64,000 bases of DNA from Bolinopsis microptera (GCF_026151205.1 NC_087081.1:11347113-11411112), one strand, 5' to 3'. Counted from the stretch's first letter, positions 47,004-59,959 are shown. Program-made: numbers and translations. Notes: generated by a model not told the origin, from the sequence alone.

Positions 47004-49028
47004 CTACTCCATTATAGGGGCAGGGATGAGGTTGTATAAAACTTCTGATAGCTGAATCTCACGTTTGGTGTCCACCTTCTTTCCTCGGTACCCTCGTAGA
47101 GCAATAAGAGTTGTTCTCAACATTGCAAATCTTATCCTAGTTCTCACGTGTCTTACTACATCGCAGTACCTTTCCTTCCTTTTTCTTGCAATGAGGTCTG
47201 CTACTCTGTTGACAAACTGCTTACACTCTTTAGACATTCCTCCAGATGTGAGGAATACAGCCGGGGTGAAGGTAGCCTTCTCCACATTCAACACTCTCTC
47301 CAAGTACTCGTCCTTCTTCTCCTTCTTGTTCTCTTCGTATACTTCTTGAAGAGTTTTTGTCCTGTTTGATAAGCAATTGGGGTGTGAAACCCTTATGTCA
47401 AGAAAGGTCTTATCAAATGGAGTCCAAACTCCTCTAACAGATACATCAAGCCGAGCTTGGTCACCTGTTATAGTCTTGGGGTTGAGGCAGTCACCCTCAT
47501 TTACCTTCTGTAGCTGGGGTTCAACTTTTACATCATGACATACCTCACGAAGGAGATTTGCCATTGTGTCTCTGATGTTGTTGTGGGTCATTATCACGTA
47601 GCCCCCTAGCTTACAGGTGAGAAGGTGGTCAAGATCACTTGTTTTCCCACATCCACAGGTGATGGGAGTGTTTGGTATCCACCAACTGTAGCATAAGCAG
47701 ACACTGTCTCGAAACTCCTCTTTGTTCAGAGTGTAGCCATACTGCTGAAGTGGCAATGTGTTAAGCCAACTGGACGCTCCCTTTTCTCTTGCTGCTAGTA
47801 ATGCTCTCTTAGAGGAGGTGCCACATCTTTCAGCTATAGCAATAAACATGGCTTGGAGCTCGGAATTCTTCAATGTTTTGATCATTTCTTTCCCCGATTT
47901 GGTGAGGTTACTGGATGCAGTGTAAACTTCCTGTTGGTCCACTATTGCTTTTGTTAGCTCAGTGGTGAGTAGCTTGGAGGCTGTATACTCAGAGTGGCAT
48001 TCTTCGTGGGGTTTACCAATGTTCAATCCTCCCAATCTTATTGGTAGACTTAACACGTCTCTTTCTAAGTCTGAGATCTCCCTGCCCAGCATCTTTGGCA
48101 GGAGCTTTTGTCTTATCTCATGTTCTAGCGGCTCCATGGCTTCAGAGATGTGGGGCACAGTCCTTTGAACAAACTTCCATCTGTGTTGGATGCCAGAGAT
48201 GTAGGCTGAGTAGGCTGCTTGAGGCTCAGATTCTGCAATATCAGCTAGCATCTTGATATCGTCACACCACCCTTGAACCTTATCGGTAATGTACTGATCT
48301 TTGACACCTGTATTGCCAAGTACTGCTCCAAGATGCCTGGTACCTGATGTTATTTGCATATTGAACTCTCCAAACAGTGCCTTGGCCTGGTCAATCATCT
48401 GAGGGTCCTTTACTACTAGAATGCTCTTAGATGGATTAGGAAAATAACCATACTTGGGTCCTACTTGGAGCAACTCCTTCCACCACTTATACACTGCTTC
48501 CAATTTCCCACCAGCAGCACTATCATCTGCAAACCACACTTGCTTGATGATGTTTCGCAGGCGGTCAATAAGTGGCTTGGTGCTAAGAGCATATCCACCA
48601 GTGGCAATATTGTCTCCTTGAGTGAAACCTTCACTGCTCTTGATGATCACTCCCTTGCTATTAGCTACATAGAGGTCTGTTGGTTCCCTGTAGGTGTTCT
48701 CAAAGTATTTAGCAAGTGGTGGGCAAACGTACTGCATGTTGTTGGTAGCAGCGGTCCTGTTGAGAGCGTTGAATGCGTTGGAAGCATCCACTAGCAAAAT
48801 GGCTTCCGTGTCCTTGTTATCATGAACCTCTGCCATAGCGTGTATTGCTGCTTCAATTCCCCCTTCGTGACCTGCACATGTTTGAAGTGGTCCTGCATCC
48901 TTCTGAACATCTTTCTTTAACACCATCATCACACACTTCCCAATAATCCGTCTCAAGATCTCACCAATACCAATTGGCCTAAGGCCTGGACATTTATCTA
49001 GGGGAACCAGTCTACCAGCTGTAAGCAC
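47004..49028 (-). mobile_element. Retroelement ORF: reverse transcriptase, CCHC motif and PD-(D/E)XK-like nuclease region
   Basis: 674 uninterrupted codons (the frame stays open further upstream). Reverse transcriptase signatures are RLVPLDKCPGLRPIGIGEIL, LLVDASNAFNALNR (motif A), EGFTQGDNIATGGYAL (motif B) and VWFADDSAAGG (catalytic FADD), then GYFPNPSKSILVV and RHLGAVLG. After ~170 helical residues comes CGCGKTSDLDHLLTC (CX1CX7HX4C) at aa ~460-475, then GDQARLDVSVRG with FLDIRVSHPN, a plausible PD-(D/E)XK core. The RT-CCHC-nuclease order is that of early-branching, often site-specific LINEs (R2/NeSL/CRE-like). The RT belongs to the widespread but poorly named group with NAFN in motif A. The nuclease call is inferred from layout and residues, not from a search. 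Confidence 0.8.
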
Positions 49029-49354
49029 TGCTATTGATTGGAAATTAACATCTTGAGTACATATTTTAAATAAATAGCTATCATTACTTGAACCTTTTCT
49101 CTTTTAAATTTGTTTCTAATAACTAAGTTCCTTACAATCCAGCAGATCATACGATTTGCTTTAGAAATACATGCTTTTATCTGTTCAGTTTTTAGTTTTA
49201 AGATAATAAGATATAAGAGTTTTTACGTTCCAGTAGCAAGGTTGCTTTTATAACATTAAACTGGGTTTTCATTGGTATAGGTTACAGTTGCTAGAATGAA
49301 TTCTCTGTTGTTTGATCATCTTTTCTTATCTTTTCATATATCCGTATCACTAGG

Positions 49355-52300
49355 ATGCTACAAAATGGAACCTCAAGTCTTGATGTTGCCCTAAGGATAA
49401 CCCTCACAACATGTATGGTAGTGTTCTACACTCTTTTGAGACAAGTTATTGATGGACACAACCCTGGTATCAGATCCCCTTCAGTCAGGTGGAGAAATTG
49501 TTTGTGTTTTAAGAATGTTAACTTACACTTCAATGTATGATATTTTGTGTTGTGTATTTTGTTTCAGAGCTGAATCTTACAAGCTGCCAAGTAATAATTA
49601 TATTAAATCAAATCAAATGAAAATGTAATTGGAGCAGCTAACTAATATAACTGTACTCCAACTTTCCGCCACTACCACTCTGCCAGTGTGAAGACTTAGA
49701 TAACTCGATTAGCCGTCCCTGCTTTCAAATCACTTAAGTAAATTTAATTTCATACTTCTCGACTCATGTACATAATCGAAGGTAATGAACAGAGCAAATG
49801 TTTTTCAGGTTTTTAGTTGATACTCTGACTATTACAACTCCCTTAACTTTTCTGTACACAATTGGTGACAAACACAACTTACTATGGAATTCCGCGATAG
49901 TTCTCTTCGTTGTCGCTGCCCTAATCTTGAAATTCAGGTGAATAAATCCAGACCTTGTACATTTCACACCCGTCTCTTTCCAGGGAAATTAGATTCAAAT
50001 TAGATTCAATATACATTCCATTCTATTGTTGAAATATATTGTTCTCGTAAGGCCCTAAACATCAATTATACCTCGAAGCTATGTCTTGTCTCTAGCTGTT
50101 TTGAGGTGATTATGTGGGCAGATATGCTACATGCTGAAGAACAATATACCGCTATTTTCACATTAGAATACCATTACGATTATACTACATTTGTACCAGT
50201 GGCGTAACGAAGGGCCCCGCTGACCTCCCTGTGCAGGGGGGCGCCATCTTAGGGGGGCGCCAAATCGTCGTTTGAATGTGGGACAATTTCGAAAACTTAA
50301 CTAAAGTACTAGTAGCAAAACTGCGAGTTTTGCTCTAGATACACACTTTTTTAGAAATTTTACCGGCGTATCCTCTAAAATCACCTAATTTGTTCAATTT
50401 CAGGGAGGGGCACCAAAAGGGGAGGGGGCGCCAACAGGGGGGCGCCTTTTCGGCGGGGGGGGGGGGGGGGGGGGGTGCCAACAGGCAAAGTTACGCCACT
50501 GATTTGTACTGCGAAAATATATCTTAGAATGCATTGAAAAACAGTCAAATACCTTTACCATGTTCAAATGAATGTTGATTGTTGCTGGAAAATTGCTGCA
50601 CCCTAATATGGCTTAGTAGCGCTCCTTTCTGTGCTGCTTAACTGCACAAACTGTGCTATTTTAATTTTTCTATGAGGGTCGTTAGTCGTTACACCTTTGC
50701 TTGGGTATACAATAATGAACTACTTTTCAGATTAAAAGATATAAAACTCTACCCACCCCTTGAGTCGGAATACAAATACGAGAAAAATAAAACATATATA
50801 ACAGCATTCAGAAGTTACGTCACATTATCAACTATTATATGTATTTTAGCTGTGGACTTCAGAGCCATCTTTCCCGGTAAGAGAATGTCAATAACTTTTG
50901 TAAATTTGCGTTAATAAATTGAATAAATAAATAAATAAATAAAATTAATAATCTGTTAATGGTGAATGAGTCTGTTGGCAACAAAATAGGAGTTAAAGAT
51001 AGCTGTCTGAATATAATCGACCTTAAAAAATATGGCAGGTATTTTGAATGCCATACGTTAAAAAATTGAAAATTTTTTAAAGTGAGTAACTCAATAAATG
51101 AGTTGGCATAGGAATTCTAAGGAATAACATAAAAATGTTCGTTAATGAAATGGTCAGGTTCCAATATAGGCTATAGCGCTCACATTTCAAGTTGGTCTCA
51201 ACTCTCAGATGACTACACGTGAAAGCGTCTCGCACATCCCAATGCAATGGTCGCTGGTATTATTGGGTTGTTAATGAGTTTAGTGTAACACCGTTGTAGC
51301 GCCATCTTTAAACCAGGATACATGCTAGTTACACAGTGCCACTAGTTCATTTTCAGCCAGACTACACATTTATCATTAGAATAAAACGAGTGTATCATCA
51401 GAATTAAAATCTTGTTTTTAGGAGCAAATTTACAAAACAGCAGCTATCAAACAATCTATTATCTAAGTTTAAAGTTTCTGTGTTCTTACAAAAAATGTTG
51501 ATAACTTAATAAGTAAAACGAGATCTTGTCAGGGCAACACGGTAAGTCCTACCACTTCGGTTACACACTAATGGACACAGGAGTGGGAAGTTTTATTTTC
51601 ATGGCAGGATTGGTGGCTCCTGAAGCTCGGATGAGCACTCTTGCTGACACTAAATTAAAGGTAATTAGTTGATTATTAGTTGTTAATTAATTATTAATTA
51701 GATGTTATTTGTTGAGTCAGTCTCTATGATTGTAACAAAAACACTTGGATTGTGTTCGCGGTTAGACTTAAAAGAAGCTAGATCAACAAATACGTCTGAC
51801 CCGGACTTTATAATGGTCCTCTTGATTTTTAATCACGTGTAAATGCACGTGTTGATGCACGCTTTTCTTTATAATATGAAATATCCGGATCTAGGAACAC
51901 TATTTATTAGTCGCATTGTTGTAATATTTCTGGGGCATAATTTGTAGTTTCCCGTTTGTTGCGACAAGGAAAAAACTCTTATCTATATAATTAGCACAGA
52001 TTGCAATCGTGCCATCCAGATGGCATCACATACCACATTATATATAGTTGAACGTTGCACACAGACTGTGTATTTAGATTGAATCACGCACCACGTAACG
52101 CAACCAGGTGGCACAACCAATATATTATAAATAGAGACACTTGTACATCAACATGTTGGTGTTACCATGGTCCCACGCCTAATCACAGAACACTATCAAC
52201 ATGTTCGGCAGTCGGCACCCCGTTAGGCTTTATCAGAGTTAATACTTTGTCCCTTAAAAGGCAGCCGATTTAGAAACTGATAAGAAAGTGAAGCATTGTA

Positions 52301-55300
52301 TTATATATGAAACGTGTGTCACCATGTGGCCGAAACCGTTCGAAATCGTATTATAGGAACAATAGTACTAGTAAGACTTGAAATTTAGGTTAAATAGTCT
52401 TCTCGTATAACAACTATCCTTTGTGATTGGACGATAATATGTCACGTGATGTAAGTATGAGCTTTTGATTGGACAGTTGCCAACATTTAGCGTATACGGG
52501 GTCAGTTCCACATCAGGACAGGTGGCTTACATTAGCATACATGGGTTAAAGTGAGAACCTGAAATTGATAACTTGATATTTGATCCTGAGTGGACCACGA
52601 TGGAAGGTAAATTAAATCTGGTTTATCACTGGCAAGGTCCACCTTAATCCATGACTAAAGTTTCAAATTCCGTAAATTTCCTAATACTTAAATATACTTG
52701 CACACTTCTGGAGATATGAAACCAGGGATTCCAAATATGTTTCCCTAACCTGGAGTTCAGTAAACGAGACCTAGAAAAAGGCCGCTAGAAAGAGGTCACC
52801 ACTAAGAAGCTAAGATTTGTGGTGCAGACAAAAATATGGAGCCAAATTGTTACATTGTTACACGTGGACATGTTTATTGTTTATGTACGGGTAATTAAAT
52901 ATAGTTTCCTTCAACTTAATGCAACTAACTATTGTAGTTCACATTAGTGTACGTTGGTACACGACACACGTACGCTTGAATGTGCGAAAATCGCTAATAT
53001 TTAAAGATCTGTATACCAGTTTGTTCGGGAGGTAAAGTCGCCAAATTTATGTTAAATTCTGAACGAGATCAATAAATTTGCATACATAACATATCTTGTA
53101 GTTGTTGTATAATAACCGTGTAGCTTTGGTGTAAAACTTCTAAAAGACTGTATTTTTCGTCGCATAAAAAGATTTCACTTTCTCTGGAATATTGGTATGA
53201 ACTATGAAACCTTTCACCAAAAGTGTTAACAGAAGTGGTCCTTACCCTAACTTACATTATTCGTCAAGTCGTACTAGTAGGCTGCATACGGGTATCTGTG
53301 TCATATCACACACCTGGGTAAAATCACAAAAATGTGTCATAATAATTACTTACCTACTTGTTTAACAGGCAACAAGGATCATTTAATAATAAGATAAACA
53401 CTTATCTACTTTCCCACCAATTCACCTTCAGCAGAAGTATGTAAACATTCTTCACGAGCTGTGCATGTGGGTAAAACTAGAGTAACTCACCCTCTAATTA
53501 CACTAATTACACGGGCAAATTTTCACTCAAACAAAATGTTTAAAAAAAATTTGTAAACGTGCTCACGTATGAAATTTTTCTCTCACTGTGTATCCTAATT
53601 AAAACTCGAGTGGCTGCAGTCCTGATCCTGCCCGACACCACCAATACGCGTATCGATTACTGTGTGCAAATTATTTGCCCATGGAACAGGTTACAGGTCA
53701 CCCGTGAAATTTTAGTTCGCAAATAAAATTTGCTCAAATTTGTTCACTGTAAACTCAATTGCCATGGCAAGGATTTATCAAATATTTGAATACTTAACTG
53801 TATCTTAACAAGCACTTTTCAGATCCTCAAGAAGAGTATCTTATCATCTTCAGTTATGGCTGTCATTGGTCTATTAAGGACTGTAATACTTCGTAAGTTA
53901 ATTATTTTACCGATTAAAAACATAATTTTTACTAGCAGGAACCCGTATAACCCTAAAGTGGTGTCAAGACTCGAGAGACTAAAATAATTATTACCCATTT
54001 AATTCGCGTTTTTGACACCGCACCACTTGGGAGTCCAAATTTTGGGCACTAAAATTCTTATTCCTAGGCCAATTTTTATTTTTTTAATGCTGATTTGAAG
54101 GCCATTAAAGCATTTGACCCAGTCAAAAAAGTTTCAATTGTATATTGCGTTAAAGTTGATGCCGTGGTGTCAGTAAAATGGCACGGATCCATCCATATAT
54201 AATATATATCGTCTCGCTTTATATATATAGTAAGATATGAAAACCGACGTTCCACACCTCCAAACAATCAACCGTGTTTTAAGTGTGAAAATGTGTCCTG
54301 TACATTCGATCCAGTCAATTAATTTTAAGTACTGAAATTCACACGGAACTAAGCAGTGGTTGTTTCTTGTCAATAAAGTAATCTAACCAATTAGCAAATA
54401 AATTGACTAACTGCGAACCGGAACCCACACAAGCTGCATGTTTACAGTCAATTATTATGAACTGTGATCGGCTGAAAATGTCCTCATTTCTCTGTACTGA
54501 TTGTAGCCGATTACACTTACAGCCAATTACATCTCTAATTACAGCTAATTATGTACCTCTAATTACAGCTAATTACACCTCTAATTACAGTTAATTTCAG
54601 GTTACATGAACTACAGTGTTTCTTACGACGAGTACGGGAAAGATTGGAACTTTTTCTTAACTCTCGCCTCAGTTAAGGTTCGAAGATAAATCGATCGATT
54701 AGACAATCAATTAATTCCTTATAAACCAATTCATTAGCATTAGCTGATCTGTGCTAACATTTTTGTGTGAAGATTATCTAGTACTATCTACCGTGAATTT
54801 ATTAATTATTTTATCTCTTAGTACAATTGACAGTGCTACTCTATATTAATGGTTACAATAAATAAACATTTATCTAATTATCGCTTTGGAGCATGATGAG
54901 TTCAGAATTTTTCGATTTAACCCAAAGCCTTTAAAAGTGAATGGTTCTAAATTCATTATTAATTATGTGACTCTTTGCAGAAATATTCTGTAGTCGACTA
55001 ACTACCTTAGTACCCTTCTAGCTAATAGTTAACTTGAACAGGTGTTAGTTGCTACCTACACTGTACACTGGATAACTAATTTACCAGTTAGTTACCTGTA
55101 ACTAATATCTATGTTACACTCAATGCGGCTCTGCTAGAAGGCTGCTGGAGCTGGTTTCAGATCTTGTTATCAGTCGGACCGACAAACTTACTAAGAAAAT
55201 CATATAGATATATAATAATACCTTGTAGTCTGATAGACGACATGATTCTCATTAACCATTAAGCGGGGAAATCAGCATCTCACATACTGATCACCTTACA

Positions 55301-58300
55301 TTTGAACGTGGGGCTTTTATTTCATAATAAATCAAGTAGGTCGAGTTCAGACTTTTGTGATTGATGTAATGTAATATTAACCCTAGTTATTTCAATGTAA
55401 CTAGGGTTTTATTCGAAAACAAATCAACCAGGTCTACCTGCATGATTGATGTTATATAGAATAACCAAAATGACTTACTATTATAATAATATGTTAGCCA
55501 TCAGGGTTATAATGGCACGCACTGTTTGCACTATTTCCACCGGAATGCTTTCCTCCAAAGTTAGGTTCAATCCGTTTTTCTTGGACAAGTTTAGTCAGAA
55601 ACAGCTTTGTTTACATAACATTATATTTGTGTAACATTGTTTACGTAGCTTTCTCCTGAGTAATTTCTAAACAAGGAATATTAAAAACAACAAGTCCTCA
55701 AGTCACATTTTCGTAGAAAAATAATAAGTTAAGGTCAAAACTTCACTTTAATTTTAATAACGGAGATAAAAGAAATGAATAATGTTATAAGGACACGTTC
55801 ATTAGGGTTAGAGGATTAGATATTGGTAAATTTAATAGGGCCACTAATATTTACCAATATCCTCAAACTTCAATGAACGAACGTGTCCTTAACGAAAAGT
55901 AGCGGTGTAGGTGATGTATATTACTCCACACGTCTAATTACTATATCAAAGACATTTCCCCCACTGTGATCTTTCTCACAGTTATAACAACGGTTCTAAT
56001 TGTATCATGTGACCACTACAGTTACATAATATATAATAACTGTAGATTTGTAATTACAAAGCGTAACCTGATGTGTGACCGATACTATGATACTACAGCA
56101 TTGTGACTGTATTGTTTAATTCTAGGAAAGAAGATCTGTGGTCATGTGGTGCATTTTTTTTTTTTTTTTTTTTTTTTTAGAGAGGCTGGGCCTGGATGGC
56201 CCACGAGAGGATAGCATATGAATGCTTTGCCTACCTCTGGGGTATGGCAGTCCTGTGGGAGGATGCCAGTGGAATCAAGATGTGTAATCAAGGATGATGG
56301 TAAGTGTTGTGGGGTGTGTCATAGATAAACGCTGAAGTGGTGGTTGAGTGTGGAGGAGAGAGGCGAAATAAGACGGCGTTACAGTAGTCGCTATGTTACA
56401 CCTGTCTGGTCCAACTCCTCTGGCACCACTAAGCGTTTAGTGTGGTTTGTAAAGTTGACAATGGTGGAGATGTGTTGGTTGTCGAATATGTCATTGACAG
56501 AGAGGTAGTAGTCCCGGAAATATTGACCTCTTATTTGGGCAATAGCCGGGCACTGTCCGAGAAAGTGTGAGACAGTCTCCTCTCCGTCGCCGCATTTAGG
56601 ACAAGCACTTGTGTCTGATTTGCGAATGGTGTGTAGGTGTTTGTTGAGGCCACAATGTCCCGTGATGAGGTGCACTGCAGTTCTGTAATTTTGTCTGTTG
56701 TTACTGAGTGTAGTGTTGAGATTTTTGATGATGTTGATGTTTTTATGTCCAAGTGTCAGTTTAGTGTGTCTGGGACCATCAGTAATCCATGATTCTTGAT
56801 TAAGTTTTGTGACTTTGTCGTTGATCAGGCGTTTGATGTAAGATTGTGGAATTGGGCAATTCAAAGTGGATTCACTGGTTGTACCATTTTTGGCCAGCTC
56901 GTCTGCTTTTTCATTACCCCACAATCCGATGTGTGCAGCTATCCATCTGATCTCTAAGGTGTTAGTGGATCCGAGTGTATTGAGGGTGTCGTAACAGTCT
57001 CTAGTAGTCCTACTCCTCGTTGAGGGTGAGGATATGGCTTGAATAGAGGAGAGACTGTCTGACCATATGATGATGTGTGTGTTTGTATTATATAAGTTGA
57101 TAGATATTTACAAGCTTCGATGATGGCAGTGAGTTCTGTTTGATAAACGGTGCAATAATCGGGAAGCTTGAATGATCTTTCATCTAGTGTACTGTTGTTG
57201 TTGTCTGTGGTGATAACATAACCAGCCCCGCTACCTGAGTCTGTGCGTGACCCGTCTGTGTAGCAGGTGATGGTTTCACTGGAGATGTTGTCGATGGTGT
57301 TTTGGAGTGAGCCTCTATATCCAATGTTGTCAGCTCCAGGAGTGGTGACCGTGAAGCGTCGTTCAAGCATCATGGTTGGTATAGATAGGTCTCTCTCTGC
57401 TTTGGGTGGTATGTTGAGATCTACCATGAATTGTTTGTTGATAGTGGTATGAGTTGTGATGGTACCTTTTCTGGGGGCGATAGTTTCGAGGGTTAGGCTT
57501 CCATAGGCTTGAAGCCTGGCTGTGCCCTTTGCTGCTTCACCTCTCAGGAAAAGTATGATATCTGGAGTGTTAGTGAGGTGGTTTAGTGCGATGAAGGGAG
57601 TACTAGGCATGGCACCAGACATCATTCTCAATGCCAATGCCTGAACTCGTTTGAACTTCCTCGCGTTGGTGTCTGTTTGGGTTGCCCTAATCCATATACT
57701 ACAGCAGTATGATAGAATAGGTCTGATGACAGCGGTGTACATCCATTTGCATGTTTTAGGGCTCATACCCCAAGTGGGGCCGACAGCTCTTCTACATTGC
57801 ATAAGGGATGCCGTAGCTTTTTTGGTGGTATTCGTGATATGTTCATTGAAATTGAGCTTGCTGTCGAGGGTCACTCCTAGGAATTTGGCAGATTTGGATA
57901 GACCTATAGTGGTGTTACCCACCACCACAGGTCTTAGTGTCCATTTCTTATTCCAGGTAAACATGACTATTTGTGTTTTGAGTGCGCTTATGGATAGATC
58001 TTTGGTTTGGCACCATTTTTCTATTGTGTTGATGGTTTTGCGTGTTCTGTTCCAGATAATATCTAAATCATTCCCCTCCGCTAGAGAGAGCAGATCGTCT
58101 GCAAAAGCTTGCAGATAACCTGGTATGTCTCTTGCGGTGTAGGCCAGGAGATCATCGACTACCAGGTTCCAGAGGAAAGGGGAAAGGATGCCACCTTGGG
58201 GGCACCCTCTCCGGATCCGAACCCTTGTCGACTTATCCTTATGATTTAATGTGATGAATCTGTTAGTTACCATGTTGATAATCCATTGTGCTGTGGCCAG

Positions 58301-59959
58301 ATCAACTTTCGTGGTCTTGATAGCGTCAAAAATAGCCTTGAAAGAGACATTATCAAAAGCTCCCTCTATATCTAGAAAGACGCCTAGGACATATCCCTTC
58401 TTAGCTATCCTGCGCTCGATGGTGTGAGTAACTTTATGAAGGGCTGCTTCGGTTGAACATCCTTTCTTAAAGCCAAATTGTCGTTTGTGGATGTCTTTAG
58501 CGATATTAAGGTCGTGTTGCATATGCCACAGTATCACCTTCTCCTGTAGTTTTAACATCACTGGAGAAAGGGTAATAGTGCGAAATGACTTCGGTTGGTT
58601 GTAGTCAGTTTTTCCAGGCTTTGGGAGAAAGATTCCAAGGGATTCTTTCCACAAAGTTGGAATGTGTTGGGTTTCATGATTTTTTGTCATAATGGTTCTG
58701 GTGATGTCTTTGATGTGTGTCCAAGCTTTCTGTATGATGATAGGTTTGAGGGTGTCGGGTCCAGCAGCTTTCAACGGATCGAAGGATTTAAGAGCTTCCT
58801 CGATTCTGTCTGGGCTGTAGATGGTATTGAGTAAGGTGGTGGTGATTGGTAGAGGACCAGGTGGAGGCACTGGCGGATCAGTGACACTATCCTTGAAGTG
58901 GGTTTGTGTCATGACCTCCAATGTCTCCTCTGCATTTTTGGTGATGTCTCCGTTTGGTTTGTAAACCGCTTCTAGTGTATGTTTGTTGTCGTTACAGGAT
59001 TTCAGAATCTTATTCATCCTTCCGGATTCCTTATAAACAGACTCTGTTTCCTGACAAAAAGTTCTCCAGGCATTACGCTGGGAGTTGGTTATAAGTCTGT
59101 TGTATTGTTTGTTGCTCTCTCTAAGAGCGAGCCACAGGGCATCAGTCTTCTTTTTGCGGGCAGTAATCAGTTTTTGTCTTATTCCCCTCTGTGCTTCCTC
59201 TACTTCTCGAGTTAGCCAGGGGGGTTTGCGGACGGAACTTGAGATGTAAGTAATGGGGCATGCCTCCTCGAAGGCTTCCTTGTGGTGCATGATATTGATA
59301 ATACTCCCTCATTACTCTGTTATATTTAGTAGTAGTAATAGTATTTCACGAGTAACTGGAAGAAACGGTGATTATATCTCATCCCTCATTTCCATTATTA
59401 AAGGGATTTAATTATTTGATTAACAGGGATTGATCATTGACGGAACTTTGAATTGTGTGATATTGCTAAATAGATTTGTCAGGCAACTAATAAGCTGTAA
59501 ATGTATCGCAATCTTATTTAATCGAAGGCTCTTAGAAGTCCTGTGTATAACACTGTTCTTCAAATTTAATCACAGCGACGAAAGAATGTTATTTGTGTAG
59601 AATGTCCCCTAAACGAATTACACTGATCTCGATTTATACACCAGGGAGTTAACAGCGAAATAATATGGAATTAAGGTTTTTTTGGGTGTAGGGTGTAGGA
59701 TGTAGGGTGTAGGATGTAGGGTGTAGGATGTAGGGTGTAGGATGTAGGGTGTAGGGTGTAGGGTGTAGGATGTAGGGTGTAGGGGCATTCTAAGCTACGT
59801 GTTTTGTTGTATGGGATTAAATAATGACTATAAATGATAATTTTCAGGTATTATCAAGTGTGGTGTTATGCGCGTTCCCCGTGCCACAAAACTCCTGGAT
59901 CCTTTCTCTTTTGATAGCAGTTGGATACCAGACAGTATTATCTTACTTCGGACTTATGG
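49355..59959 (+). CDS. PIGW: PIGW / GWT1 inositol acyltransferase, 5' half (gene runs past 59959)
   Basis: PIGW acylates the inositol of glucosaminyl-PI in the ER membrane during GPI-anchor synthesis. Seven exons join in phase: 49355-49488, 49809-49937, 50731-50876, 51533-51660, 53823-53892, 54601-54677 and 59848-59959, giving 265 aa. Diagnostic blocks are LQNGTSSLDVALRI at the N-terminus, LSTIICILAVDFRAIFP, HFGYTLMDTGVGSFIF with LVAPEAR, SVSYDEYGKDWNFFLTLASV and NSWILSLLIAVGYQTVLSY. The usual RR after FP is GQ here, but alignment length is kept. Hydrophobic stretches fit a multi-TM protein. Human PIGW is about 504 aa, so roughly half is missing; the next exon needs two leading bases and I do not find it in the window. 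Intron 6 (5.2 kb) contains a LINE. A short upstream exon could precede the ATG. Confidence 0.88.
50197..50501. mobile_element. Non-autonomous hAT-like element in PIGW intron 2
   Basis: Ends CAGTGGCGTAAC and GTTACGCCACTG are perfect inverted repeats. They are flanked by identical 8-bp duplications ATTTGTAC (50189-50196 and 50502-50509). The element is 305 bp, related to the one at 33150-33519, and contains a poly-G run near 50455-50475. Confidence 0.92.
51661..53822. other. PIGW intron 4
   Basis: About 2.2 kb with no recognised exon or element. A 12-bp perfect palindrome TTGCCATGGCAA lies at 53759-53770. Confidence 0.5.
53932..54235 (-). mobile_element. Non-autonomous Helitron, inverted copy
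   Basis: Same family as 37948-38273. Read on the minus strand it starts TCTTACTATATATATAAAGC after A and ends CCTGCTAG before T. It lies in PIGW intron 5, 39 bp after the exon at 53823-53892. Confidence 0.75.
54678..56144. other. PIGW intron 6, left part
   Basis: AT-rich non-coding DNA with one strong hairpin (55788-55891). No exon is recognised. Confidence 0.5.
55788..55891. other. 104-bp near-palindrome (hairpin)
   Basis: The left half (TAAGGACACGTTC...ATATTGGTAAAT) and right half (ATTTACCAATAT...GAACGTGTCCTTA) pair over about 47 bp with two small bulges and a tiny loop. The ends are flanked by TA-rich sequence. It could be a palindromic MITE or a small-RNA precursor. Confidence 0.65.
56155..59280 (-). 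mobile_element. 5'-truncated LINE with reverse transcriptase and RNase H (R1/I/Jockey-like), one frameshift
   Basis: The frame below 59290 encodes the end of the endonuclease linker (PWLTREV), then a reverse transcriptase: LDIEGAFDNVSF (motif A), RRGCPQGGILSPFLWNLVVD (motif B) and LQAFADDLLSLAEG (FADD). An RNase H domain follows: CYTDGSRTDSGSGAGYVI, YQTELTAIIEA, then, after a frameshift near 57095, IIIWSDSLSSIQAI and GLWGNEKADELAKNG. A C-terminal zinc motif CPKCGDGEETVSHFLGQC follows, with the stop at 56391. A poly-A tail (T run 56155-56178 on plus) and identical 10-bp flanks TGTGGTGCAT (56145-56154, 59281-59290) mark a target-primed insertion. The apparent ATG (MHHK) lies in the target duplication, not in the LINE. 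Confidence 0.93.
59684..59784. repeat. Tandem repeat of GGTGTAG/GATGTAG units
   Basis: About 13 copies of an 8-bp-like unit alternating GGGTGTAG and GATGTAG, in PIGW intron 6 about 65 bp before the exon at 59848. Confidence 0.9.

Noticed and set aside
50672-50914. Open frame starting MRVVSRYTF
   Set aside because: It merges intron with PIGW exon 3. The true exon starts at 50731 after TACTTTTCAG, which restores phase with exon 2.
59684-59784. Interstitial telomere-like repeat
   Set aside because: Units are GGTGTAG/GATGTAG, not TTAGGG, and are confined to 100 bp in an intron.
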